NCBI GenBank assembly: GCA_904066235.2
Contig: CAJFCV020000001.1
Span: 13,325,291 to 13,389,290, forward strand
Length of the DNA stretch: 64,000 nucleotides
Reading direction: 5' to 3'
Source of the DNA: Bursaphelenchus xylophilus
Taxonomy: Eukaryota > Nematoda > Chromadorea > Rhabditida > Aphelenchoididae
Notes under the pieces: generated by a model
The model's input: the letters and a program-made list of their open reading frames with translations, nothing else
Databases searched by the model: none
Told to the model about the DNA's origin: nothing
Translations under genes and position numbers: made by a program
Shown: piece by piece, positions 55,757 to 64,000 of the stretch
Layout of the letters: each line of letters begins with the position of its first letter
Numbering within the stretch: the first letter of the stretch is position 1

Positions 55757-57905
55757 CTAAGCGAGAACGGAGGAACTAGGTGGCCCCAATAAACTTCCAT
55801 CGGAGAGAACGGACACCCGTTGAATGCTCATAGAGCCTCCTCTGATTCCAACTGCCTTCAAAATTGTATATCGATAGCTCTGGAGCAGCCAAATTGTAGC
55901 CAGCGGGTTGATCAGGGGGATGAGATTGAGCGAAAAGGACGATAATGCCAATGAACCCGCCTTATCGCTGCTGCTACTGTAATGAAGGCTGGCGACACTG
56001 TGGAAGAATGGAAGGGAAATTAGGAGAACGGGAATGATGGACTGAAAAGGTTTGGATAATATTGTATAATATTGTGCTATATATTAGGTTGGCAACAAAG
56101 CTTTTAAATTTTTTTATTTTATGTTTCTTCACTAACTTTATAGTCAAGAATTATAATAACTACCATCATTATCTACGACGTACTTCCAACGTTCGGGAAG
56201 CTGGATAATCCTGCCAAGTCAGCGAAGAGACTAGGCGGCTGAGGCTTTAAAGAAACAGCCCAACTCGTTTTGCAGGTCCTCGGATGTGTCGAATCTTTTT
56301 CCATAGAGATGGTGGGAATGCGATCGGAATATATTATATAAGCGGTAGTCCGACGGAGCAATGTCCGGGGGGAAGCAGGATGGGTACCAAGATCCACTTG
56401 AATTAAAGAAACAGTGCAACTCGTTTTGCAGGTCCTTGGATGTGCCGAATTTTTTTCTCTCAAGACGCTAGCGATCGGGACAACTGATAGCCCGAGGAAT
56501 GTCTGGAGAGTAAGCCGGCTGGGGTACTAAAGTCCAACTGAACTCGTTGCCAATTTCGTCGCGAACAACTCTTTCCTTGTTTTGTCGTATAAGTGCTTAT
56601 TTTTGAACCTTCTGCACCAAAAAAGCTACTGCCTCGTAATTGTTGGTTTCAGGCCGTTTTTGTAGCAGTTGCACATAACGGCTCGAACATCACCTTTCTC
56701 CAGCATCGGATGATTAGACACAAATCTAAACTTGATAAACATGATACAGCCTAGCTAAACAGTACTCGAACACCCCTTTTATACACCATAATATATGACG
56801 TTCTAGAACATTCCTGTAAAACCTGGAGGATTCAAGAAAAACTTTGTTGCCAACATAATATTATAATACCACTGTTAGGCAATGGAGCAAAACATTTTCT
56901 AACCCAAATCTTTATACCTGAGCGGTCAAGGTGATCGTGATCTGTCGTTGCATTCGCCTGGTCACAGCCGACGTTGTCAAAAGATCACCATTCAATTTAT
57001 TGTAGATTCGAATAATAAAGTATAGCAGTATCGGCGGAAATGCCAACATAGCCAAAACTGGGCATGCACAAACTTGGAAGACGCTGTGTGATGGCTACAA
57101 ACATGTATGTTTACTACATTAGGAAAGGAGCATAAATTGCAAGTACAAACTTGACGAAACTCACTTCCGAAGTGACAATTCGTCTGTCGAAAATAGGGAC
57201 TCTTCTTGAGCAACGGGAAGTGTCCTTCCCGATATAGTCATTAAGCTGATCGTACGCGTGGGCAGAGAGAAGTGGAATCGTAATTGAAAGTATCAAGGAA
57301 GGCGTGAGGTATACGAAAATCAAGACAAAAAACTTGAAATTGTTGAGGGTCGCATTCCTGAAAATTCGGCGACTAAAAATGCAATCCCGGACAGGATCAA
57401 GACAACATGTATCGGAATATCAATTCTTTTTTTATTTCTCCACGCAAAACACGACCCACCTGACAATGTGGAAGTAGCGGAAGGTGTAGGGCACAAAACA
57501 ATAGCATATAGAACTCATTTGGAAGAAAAAATCGGGGATCAAGAGATACGCAAGATCACCATTGGGCAACCAGCCGAGACGGTCGATAAGTTGAGGAATT
57601 GGACCGATGAAACGCATCGCAAGAACGTCGTTGTCGATTGAAGTTTTCTGAAAACGATCAAATTATATGTAACAGCAAAATAGATTGTATTTCTGACTAA
57701 TACTCACCCCCATGACCAGAAGATGCTCCAACGCCATAAACCCATCCAGGAAACATGATCCGTACAGGACTTTGCGGTAACTTTTCATCACATTTGGCGT
57801 GTGATTTCTCACCAAGAAAAGCAGGAGTAGGTTCGCAAGTGCACCCGAGATACTCAAAAATCTGCTGAGCCCGAGATGTAAGGAATTTTCGCAAATTTCA
57901 GCCAT
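55757..57905 (-). CDS. 7TM chemoreceptor, Str superfamily-like (receptor 2)
   Basis: Exons 57708-57905, 57460-57647, 57165-57357, 56918-57094, 55757-56041; 346 aa, intact. Marks: MAEICENSLHLGLSRF, RNHTPNVMKSYRKVLYGSCF, PIPQLIDRLGWLPNGDLAY, CYCFVPYTFRYFHIV, SRCSRRVPIFD, MQRQITITLTAQ, IPLINPLATIWLLQSYR. Intron 4 is 876 nt because a 775-bp mariner relic lies in it; without the element it would be about 100 nt, like receptor 3. The C-terminal tail is slightly longer than in receptor 3. Confidence 0.93.
56084..56858 (-). mobile_element. Mariner element relic (775 bp) in receptor 2 intron 4
   Basis: Ends TTAGGTTGGCAACAAAG and CTTTGTTGCCAACATAA, flanked by TA. The minus strand has CFPPDIAPSDYRLYNIF, which matches the mariner PDLAPSDYHLF signature containing the last catalytic Asp (D,D34D), plus an N-terminal piece near 56690. 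A block ending AACTCGTTTTGCAGGTCC occurs twice (about 56245-56280 and 56400-56435), so the element is internally rearranged. Non-functional. Confidence 0.92.
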
Positions 57906-58163
57906 TACTTCGGCATGGAATATAAAAGTCTGCAGTCCATTCGTAGGAAACAAAATGATATAATGTAAAGATTGTAGTTATGCATATGTACGAACAACAT
58001 TCAAGAATGTTTTTTGTGGGCTTTATTGTAGTGACATTTGTGAGAAGGTTTTCAAAACTTTTTGCATTTTTTTTAAGTGAGGAAGCTTCCGAAAAGGAGA
58101 CAAAGTAAAATGCTCCAATTCTAGGTGCTACTGTATGGTTTTTAATAGCATCATGACTACTTC
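57906..58163. other. Receptor 2 upstream / receptor 1 downstream
   Basis: Contains the conserved block at 58008-58036 and an ATTAAA 15-20 nt after the receptor 1 stop as a possible weak poly(A) signal. No gene. Confidence 0.6.
58008..58040 (-). promoter_or_regulatory. Conserved block upstream of receptor 2
   Basis: Minus strand GTCACTACAATAAAGCCC then ACAAAAAACATTC, about 115 bp before the ATG; same block as before receptors 3 and 4. Confidence 0.5.
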
Positions 58164-59945
58164 TTATGCTCCAATTTTCGATGTCATATACAAAGAAGTT
58201 GCAGTGGGCCGTCGCCCTTTTCTGAAGTCGATTCTTCGACGGATCGCGTTTCGATAGTTTTTCACCAGCAATATCGTAGTAATTGGGTTGATCAGAGGCA
58301 CCAAACTCAATGAATTACAGAACACTTGAAGGGCATTCACTTTGTTTCTGTCATGTGTTAGATTGTAGGAGACGTAAAAACAAGGGAGAGCGACGAAAAT
58401 TATAGGGACTACAGACTGAAATTTTGAAAATTTTGGGGCTTATATTGTACATACGCATGAATCTGTCTGTCGGGAAAATAATGTGGATTTGTCCGCCCAT
58501 CATCGCTTTGCAAACAACTAGCCGCGACTGGAGATTTGATGCGTCACATTTTGCTGCGATAAATCCACATTATTTTCCCGACATACTTATAGTATATAAA
58601 GTTACCTGCGCAGTCAAAGTCAATGTGATTTGACGTTGCATTCGATGCGCTGCGATCGAAGATTTTTTGACGTCTTCATTCAGCTTTTGAAAGATGCGGA
58701 TCAGGAAGTAACAGAGAACAAAGGGAAACAATAACGTCAGCAGCAGCGGGTAGTAGCTGTTCTTGGCAATTGAAGCGGTTGGCTGGAAATTTTTGACTCA
58801 AAATTTACATCCAAGATTCCTTTTTTATCTTTTCCTAGTGCAGAGTCCACATAAAACTTTCAGCACTTTTTGTGGCAAGAAACACAAAAATTCTCCCCAA
58901 ATTTCCCTCACCTCAACCGGAAGAAATCGCCAATCGTAGAACGGGACGCGTCTCAGACACCCATCATTCCTTTCTCCAACAAACTTCACCATGTCATCGT
59001 ATGTTGTCGCGGCGATTACTGGCAATGTAATCGCGACGATTGTGGTCGGCGACAAGTAAACCAGCAACAAAACGAAAAATTTCAGCTTGTTGAAATTGGT
59101 CTGCCTAAAAATGGGCATCATTTGCCATCACTAGGTCACTTGGTATCACCTACCAAACAATGTGGAAGTAACGATAAGCAAACGGGACAAAGCAGTAGCT
59201 GAACGTGTTGAGCTGTGTCGCAGATTCAAAGGCTAGAATGTAGGCCAGCTGGCCGTTGGGGAGGAGATGGAAATGGTCAAGAATTTGGGGTAAAACTCCG
59301 TCAAAATGCATGACCGCTATATCTTTTTCTAGCGAAGGGCGCTGAAAAAAAAGTAAATTCTTATAAGTATATCAATCTGTCGGGAAAATAATGAGCACAA
59401 TGTCGCCTTGCCGGTCGCGTCGCTGAAGTGAAAAGCAATTTGATTTTGCCGCGGCAAAATTGCGGCAATGCGAAATTGGACACGAAATTTTGCTCATTAT
59501 TTTCCCGACAGACCGATATTCTCGCCGAAAAAGTCCTGGGAATGTCTCGTGGTCCCAATTCTGCTCAGACTGCGATATAACAATAGGTTGTGTTGAATTA
59601 CCGCTCGGAAAAGTAGGAGTGGCAAAACTCACTTTTTGAGCCATATGCTTGGTGCAAAATTTTTCTTGAATAATCACACGAAATGCACAGTGTAGAGGCG
59701 CGGAAAATTCCCAGAACTTTTGATAGTATGTACAATCAATAACTCACCGAGCTAATCAGCAGATGCGACAGCGCCGCCAGCCCATCAAAAATACAGGAAG
59801 CATACAGCACCTTCCGATAGCTCAACATCATTTGCGGAGTTCGGTTCTTGACCAAGAAGAACAGGAGAACGTTGGCCAGAAGGGCGGTCAGCGATATAAG
59901 TCCGAAGCAAATTTGATTCCAACGATCGACACAGTCTTCCGCCAT
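58164..59945 (-). CDS. 7TM chemoreceptor, Str superfamily-like (receptor 1)
   Basis: Exons 59748-59945, 59154-59341, 58912-59104, 58606-58782, 58164-58415; 335 aa from ATG 59945, intact. The most divergent member of the cluster. Marks: MAEDCVDRWNQICFG, KNRTPQMMLSYRKVLYASCI, YCFVPFAYRYFHIVW ending TM3, CLRRVPFYDW in loop 2, HRMQRQITLTLTAQ, VPLINPITTILLVKNYR in TM7. The tail is Arg-rich (RRRIDFRKGRR) and short. Intron 1 holds a family 5 MITE (59372-59516) and intron 4 another degraded copy (58461-58590). Confidence 0.93.
58461..58590. mobile_element. MITE family 5 in receptor 1 intron 4
   Basis: TCTGTCGGGAAAATAATGTG on the left is inverted as CACATTATTTTCCCGACATA on the right. Interior GGATTTGTC and its inverse. 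Confidence 0.8.
59372..59516. mobile_element. MITE family 5 in receptor 1 intron 1 (145 bp)
   Basis: TCAATCTGTCGGGAAAATAA ... CCCGACAGACCGA with TA immediately outside both ends. Confidence 0.9.
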
Positions 59946-60016
59946 CACTTGCCTGTAGCGAAAGTATTATATTATATTAAGTGTATACAACTCCGTCCAA
60001 AAAGCCTTTAGCGACA

Positions 60017-60663
60017 CTTGCGGGCAACCAGTTTGCGGGCAGATTTTTTGCGGGCAGCCACTTTGCGGGCAAAATTTGGGGGGTCACATTTGCGGGCAGC
60101 TGAGACATTTGCGGGCAGCCTGGGACATTTGCGGGCAACCGACACTTGCGGGCAGCCGACATTTGCGGGCAACCGGCACCCGAGGGTTATAGGGTGGAGG
60201 TGGAAATATTACTCCGATATTTTGGAAATTTGCCGACATTTGCGGGCAACCGACACTTGCGGGCAGCCGACATTTGCGGGCAACAGGAAAAAACAACCAC
60301 ACAGACTGTATTGGTACTTTTGGAACTGTTGCCCGCAAATGTCGGCTTCCCGCAAGTATTGCCTGCCCGCAAATGTCGGAAAACTTCCAAAATATCGCCG
60401 TAATTTTTTCATCTCCACCTTGTTATCCTCAAGTGCCGGTTGCGCAAATGTCGGCTGCCCGCAAATGTCGGCAAATTTCCAAAATATCATAGTAATTTTT
60501 CCACCTCCACCCTGTTACCCTCACAATCCAGGCTGCCCGCAACTGTCGACCCTGTCCGCAAATGTCCCAGGCTGCCCGCAAATGCCGGTGCTGGCCGCAA
60601 ATGTCGGCTGCCCGCAAAGTGGTTACCCGCAAGGTGGTTGCCCGCAAGTGTGCGCCCGCCCGC
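60017..60663. repeat. TTGCGGGCA minisatellite with strand switch
   Basis: From 60017 to about 60285 units of the type ACATTTGCGGGCAGCCG read forward. After a short spacer they read in reverse complement (TGCCCGCAAATGTCGG) to 60663. Each half also contains the block GGTGGAGGTGGAAATATTAC or its inverse. The whole is a large imperfect foldback. The long open frames across it are repeat artefacts. Confidence 0.93.
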
Positions 60664-60799
60664 ACCGTACATTTTCAACGAAACTTGCGTCGCTCTTCGT
60701 AAAAACAATTCTCACTGGAAATCGTTTTTTCGGAGTGCGACAGAAGAAAGTGCACAATCCGGAAGCGTAGAAAATTCTCAAGACTTTTTGGATGGGGTT

Positions 60800-61050
60800 A
60801 GCAGGAGCCAATGCGCTATCTGAAAGTTTGCTCAAAATTAACTGAAAATGGTAGGGCGCAGCTCGGAAAACTGGCACGGGCGTGGCTTGCATCTCGGGGG
60901 CAGCTCGGAAAACAAGCTTTCGCAGCTCGCCGAAGCTAAGTTTCGGCTTGTTTTCGAGCTGCACCCAAGACGCGAGCTGCGCCCATGCAAATTCTCCGAG
61001 CTGCGCCCTAGGATTTTCAACAAACTTTCAGATAGCGCATTGGCCCCAGC
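60800..61050. mobile_element. Foldback MITE with GCGCAGCTCGG arms
   Basis: GCCAATGCGCTATCTGAAAG at 60810 is inverted as CTTTCAGATAGCGCATTGGC at 61026. GGGCGCAGCTCGG and its inverse occur inside, followed by inner inverted blocks around GCAGCTCGCCGAAGC. Unknown family. Confidence 0.85.
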
Positions 61051-61203
61051 AGTCTGTCGGGAAAATAATGAGCACAATATCGCAGCGCCAATCCCGTCGC
61101 TGAACTGAAAGCAATTTGATTCAGCCGCGACGCAATCCACTTTCTCGGCGGCGATGCGATTTTCGATGCGGCCGAGAGCTCATTCTTTTCCCGACAGGCT
61201 GAT
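61049..61203. mobile_element. MITE family 5 copy
   Basis: AGTCTGTCGGGAAAATAATG ... CATTCTTTTCCCGACAGGCT inverted ends. Interior CAATATCGCAGCG / TCGGCGGCGATGCG. Directly abuts the preceding foldback. Confidence 0.85.
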
Positions 61204-61398
61204 TTTATATTACGTATACTATAGATGGAATATCATCAAAAATATTAAGCCAAAACCTACGTATGATGATTCAGTGACAAAACAAAGCTATTAGACTGAA
61301 ATCTTGTGATTACAGAGAAAATATTATGTCTTCGAAAGGATGAAATATGTAATTATGTAGGAACAAGCGATAATTAGCATCCGAATATAACAACCCGA

Positions 61399-61671
61399 AT
61401 GTCACCTGACAATTACGGTACGAAGTCGGTTCGTCTTTACCTCACACGGAAGTTGCGTATGGGTTCAAGCATTTGGCACCAGGACAACTTGGTTCAACAT
61501 ATTATTACTCAACACCATTTTTATATAATCAATGGGTTCAGAAAACATGCAGACCACACCTTAATTGACGAGGGAAATCTAATTTTCGAAAAGAATGTAG
61601 TATACACTGTGTATACGGCGCTCAAAAAGCCTGTAACCCCTAAAAATAAGTCGTTATTTGAGACAAATTGA
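61399..61671 (+). other. 90-codon open frame, unknown
   Basis: ATG frame with fairly even composition (RLYLTRKLRMGSSIWHQDN, HHFYIINGFRKHADHTL). It ends 20-50 bp before a GGAACACCCTG motif that resembles the CAGGGTGT element terminus, so it may be transposon interior. Not recognised; no splice support. Confidence 0.2.
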
Positions 61672-61721
61672 GGGTAAAATTCGAGTTTTATCACGCATTT
61701 TTTGGAACACCCTGAAATTTA

Positions 61722-62176
61722 ACCAGAGAAGTACCCCAGGTACGACGCTCAGATTTTCTTTAAATTATGCACAAACGTTGGGCATAGACTAGATATCAAT
61801 TACTGAAAGTCTTAGCTCGCGCTTTGCAGGCACAGCCGAGATATTCAACGATATTTTCGGCTGAGAGGGTACGCAAAACGCGGAAAGCGGTCACACTTTT
61901 TGGCCATAATGTTGCTAATTTCGGATGAAAAATTTTTGTTTTTTTCTGGAAACGTTACTCTCACAGTATAGCAGAATTATGTATATATGAAACTTTACGT
62001 GCCAAAATTGGGCAAAAAAGCGTCAATTTTTTGCCGACTTTCGATCTAAAAAATCTCGGTTTTTTCTGCAAAGCGCGAGCTAGGATTCTCGCATATATCC
62101 TAGAGAAAATTATTCTAAATTTGTGCCAAGTTTCATCAAAATCTGTGCGTCGCACTTGGGGTAGTTCCCCTGTTAA
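61722..62176. mobile_element. MITE family 2, copy iv
   Basis: Left end CCAGAGAAGTACCCCAGGTA, right end CGCACTTGGGGTAGTTCCCC-TG. TTAA lies immediately outside both ends (TTAA-CCAGAG and CCCCTG-TTAA), which would fit a TTAA target, but other copies do not confirm it. Best-preserved copy. Confidence 0.85.
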
Positions 62177-62761
62177 GACAAGGCTTGGACATCCAGATTT
62201 ATATAGCTTGATTAAGCTCCTCTTGACATCTCAGCCTCTGTCCAGGAACCCTTGGCATCTGTCATCAACGTCCACTTTTCTTTCCCCCACACCTCACCAA
62301 ATGGCCTCATCAGCAGCATTCTACAACGCCCAACTCCCAGCGAATACCCTATATAAGCCCAGTTAGCTGACTTGACCTTTCGTCCAGAAATTTTTCCGAA
62401 CAAATATTTTTGTTATCCCTCCAGGTTATACCGGTCAACACTAGTCTCAAAAACACCTGTTTCATCAACGAAAAGAAAGTCAATTATAATTATCAACGAG
62501 AAATAAGTCAATTATAATAGTAAAAGGACGGAAGGGGAGATCATCCAAGGCTCGTTTTGAAGTGGATTGGTAGAGAAGGCCAAGAAAAAATAAAAGAAAA
62601 TTTGAAAAATTTTCTTCCAAAAGATTGGAGAAAATGAAAAAAAGAAATGAAACGACAAAAAACCATCGAAAAAATGATGAAATTGCCCATAAATCATCAA
62701 AAAATTTCATTTTATATTTCTTCGACCGGTCGGTGGTCTCGAAGTGCACTTGGTTGGCAGA
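62177..62761. other. Upstream region of the Gly/His-rich gene
   Basis: No gene. A TATATAAG box-like sequence lies at about 62350 on the plus strand, some 400 bp before the ATG. A CAATTATAATTATCAACGAGAAATAAG / CAATTATAAT short repeat lies near 62480-62520. Confidence 0.4.
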
Positions 62762-64000
62762 ATGCGCAAGGATGTAATGGGTAATCCATCTATTTATTAT
62801 ATTATTTTTTGTGGTGTAATTTACAGGTTACTCTCATTTTTTTCAGTCTTCCTTCTTCTGGTCATCTCAGCCGTGCTCATCGACGCTCATCGTGGCGGTC
62901 GTGGTGGTGGTTGGGGTCGAGGAGGTCACAGTCATGTTGGTCGCGGTTGGGGCGGTCGAGTGGCGGTCCGACCCGTTGGGCATGTTCATGGGCATGTTCA
63001 CGGGCATGGACATGTCCACGGGCATGTCCACGGACACGTACATGTTGGACATGTCGGCTGGCATCATCATCACCATGGATGGCATGTAAGATCGTAGGGA
63101 CGGTGCTGAAAGTAGGGTACTCTGATTGCAATGAAACTTGGCCGACATTTAGATTTTAATCTTTAAAGATCGATGGAGAACATATAAGGATGGTGACATA
63201 CAAATCAAATCGGGTTTCGTGGCCAGAAACCGCCATTTCTTGTATGTTAGGTTGCTAGACAAGAAATGTGTAATTCTTGTCTGAAATTGCGTAACATTGT
63301 TCAATATTGCGCAAATTTCTGCTCTCTCCCCGTGAAGATTTTTTGCTTTTTTTCTCTGCTCAGACAAGAATTGCGCATTTCTTGTCTAGAGGCCTAACAG
63401 ACAAGAAATCGCGGTTTCTGGCGACGAAACCCAATTTGATTTGTATGTCACCATCTTTACATGCCAGATTACTAGCTGGCGCCTTATGGAAACGTCCAAG
63501 ATTTTTTAATCGAAAGTTGAAAACAATATCCTTTTTTTGGCAAATTTTAGCAAAAAAAGTATGGTACAGTGACGGACCTGATCCAGCGGCAATAACGTAC
63601 CATTTTGCATCCGGGAAGTATCAAAAAATATAGCAAAATGCCTCCCTCTCCAACTAAAAAACTTTGTTTTGAAGGGACCCTATGCCAAAAAGAGCAGGCT
63701 CGTTTTTGAAATCGCACTTTTTTCACTTGGAATTGGGGATATTTTTCTACATTTTTGATACTTCCCGGAAGCAAAATGGCACGTTTTTGCCACTGGATTA
63801 GGTCCGCCACTGTAGCTATTTCTATCATAGAGGGTAATGGCGGCAAAATTTTTTATAATATTTTTTCCATATTTCAGCCCTTTCCTATTATTCATGGCGG
63901 CTGCTGGTACTGTGGCCATCGAGGTAAGTTCCTTGGTGCCATTTTTTGGGAATTTTGAAATATTTTTTGTCCTTTTATAACACATGCTTATTACTTCAGG
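62762..64000 (+). CDS. Secreted Gly/His-rich protein (runs off the window)
   Basis: Exon 1 62762-62780, exon 2 62847-63085, exon 3 63878-63923, exon 4 begins at 64000. Junction phases agree (19+239 = 258 nt; exon 3 adds 46 nt) and splice sites are good (G|GTAATC, TTTTTTTCAG, T|GTAAGA, ATTTCAG, G|GTAAGT, ACTTCAG). The start encodes a typical signal peptide (MRKDVMVFLLLVISAVLIDA). The mature part is Gly/Arg-rich, then HVHGHVHGHGHVHGH repeats and a HHHHH run. Exon 3 adds HGGCWYCGHR. A function in metal binding, cuticle or antimicrobial defence is guessed from composition only. If exon 2 is not spliced, a short form ends at TAG 63097. Intron 2 (792 nt) holds two MITEs. Confidence 0.7.
63187..63457. 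mobile_element. TA-target MITE (271 bp), AGGATGGTGACATAC termini
   Basis: AGGATGGTGACATACAAATC and GATTTGTATGTCACCATCTT are inverted with one mismatch, extending through GGGTTTCGT..CCAGAAACCG. TA flanks both ends (63185-63186, 63458-63459). The interior has smaller inverted ACAAGAAAT/ATTTCTTGT pairs. In intron 2 of the Gly/His-rich gene. Confidence 0.92.
63490..63870. mobile_element. MITE family 2 fragment split by a nested MITE
   Basis: AATCGAAAGTTGAAAACAAT (63507) and, after the nested element, CTATTTCTATCATAGAGGGT (63818) are the two sides of the family 2 interior, as seen uninterrupted at about 23897-23972. Terminal repeats are not preserved. Confidence 0.65.
63567..63812. mobile_element. 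TA-target MITE family 3, copy C (246 bp)
   Basis: CAGTGACGGACCTGATCCAG ... CTGGATTAGGTCCGCCACTG with TA on both sides (63565-63566, 63813-63814). Same architecture as the copies at 28946 and 32908. Confidence 0.95.

Noticed and set aside
60018..60823. 250-codon plus-strand frame and several minus-strand frames
   Set aside because: They are translations of the TTGCGGGCA minisatellite; repeated RKCRLPA/ICGQP peptides on both strands show this.
61722..62176. piggyBac-type element on the basis of flanking TTAA
   Set aside because: TTAA flanks only this copy; copies at 23768, 44951 and 50353 do not show it and no CCC-starting piggyBac terminus is conserved.
62809..63159. Alternative frames over the His-rich region on both strands
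   Set aside because: Low-complexity GGCATG-type repeat opens all frames; only the frame with signal peptide and phase-matched splice sites is coherent.

Overview
The window reads as nuclear DNA of a nematode, probably a free-living rhabditid. Introns are mostly short (about 40-130 nt), with GTAAG/GTGAG donors and T-rich TTTCAG acceptors. There is a tandem cluster of nematode-type serpentine chemoreceptor genes, and mariner/hAT-type transposon debris is dense. I see no bacterial operons, CRISPR array, rRNA genes or plasmid functions. Species cannot be named from sequence alone.

Layout. 1-21332 is one uninterrupted satellite array of about 134 copies of a 159-bp monomer. A 500-N gap (21333-21832) and about three diverged edge monomers (to ~22310) follow. 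22.3-25.4 kb holds gene fragments riddled with MITEs, including an open frame split by a non-autonomous hAT element. 25.4-31.1 kb is a minus-strand region in which an exon cassette has been duplicated about every 0.9 kb, with T-rich tracts between copies. Two insertions, a 247-bp TA-target MITE and a 603-bp foldback carrying tRNA-like arms, can be dated relative to the duplication. 31.1-33.9 kb holds tandem repeats and a minus-strand pseudogene of the ASCC3 helicase (first Sec63 region), with five premature stops. Its largest intron contains a long foldback repeat with a nested MITE. 34.3-37.5 kb has a coiled-coil/SR-rich open frame and a set of related downstream exons. 38.7-42.4 kb has three tentative genes of unknown function, including a compact two-exon plus-strand gene with a 29-nt palindrome inside its coding exon.

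The best-supported content is 43473-59945: six tandem, same-strand (minus), apparently intact 7TM chemoreceptor genes of the nematode Str superfamily. All have five exons and the same intron phases; exon 2 is always 188 nt and exon 3 always 193 nt. Three of them (51421-57905) form a recent sub-cluster with similar upstream blocks. Their introns have absorbed two mariner relics, part of a third, a hAT MITE and many copies of a ~150-bp TA-target MITE. Beyond the cluster, 60.0-62.2 kb is foldback and repeat DNA. At the right edge a plus-strand gene for a secreted Gly/His-rich protein begins at 62762 and runs off the window.

Gene models were built by hand from reading frames, splice signals and phase. 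The receptor models are mutually validating. Most others are partial and marked with low confidence. Assignments to Str, ASCC3, mariner and hAT rest on motif recognition without a database search.
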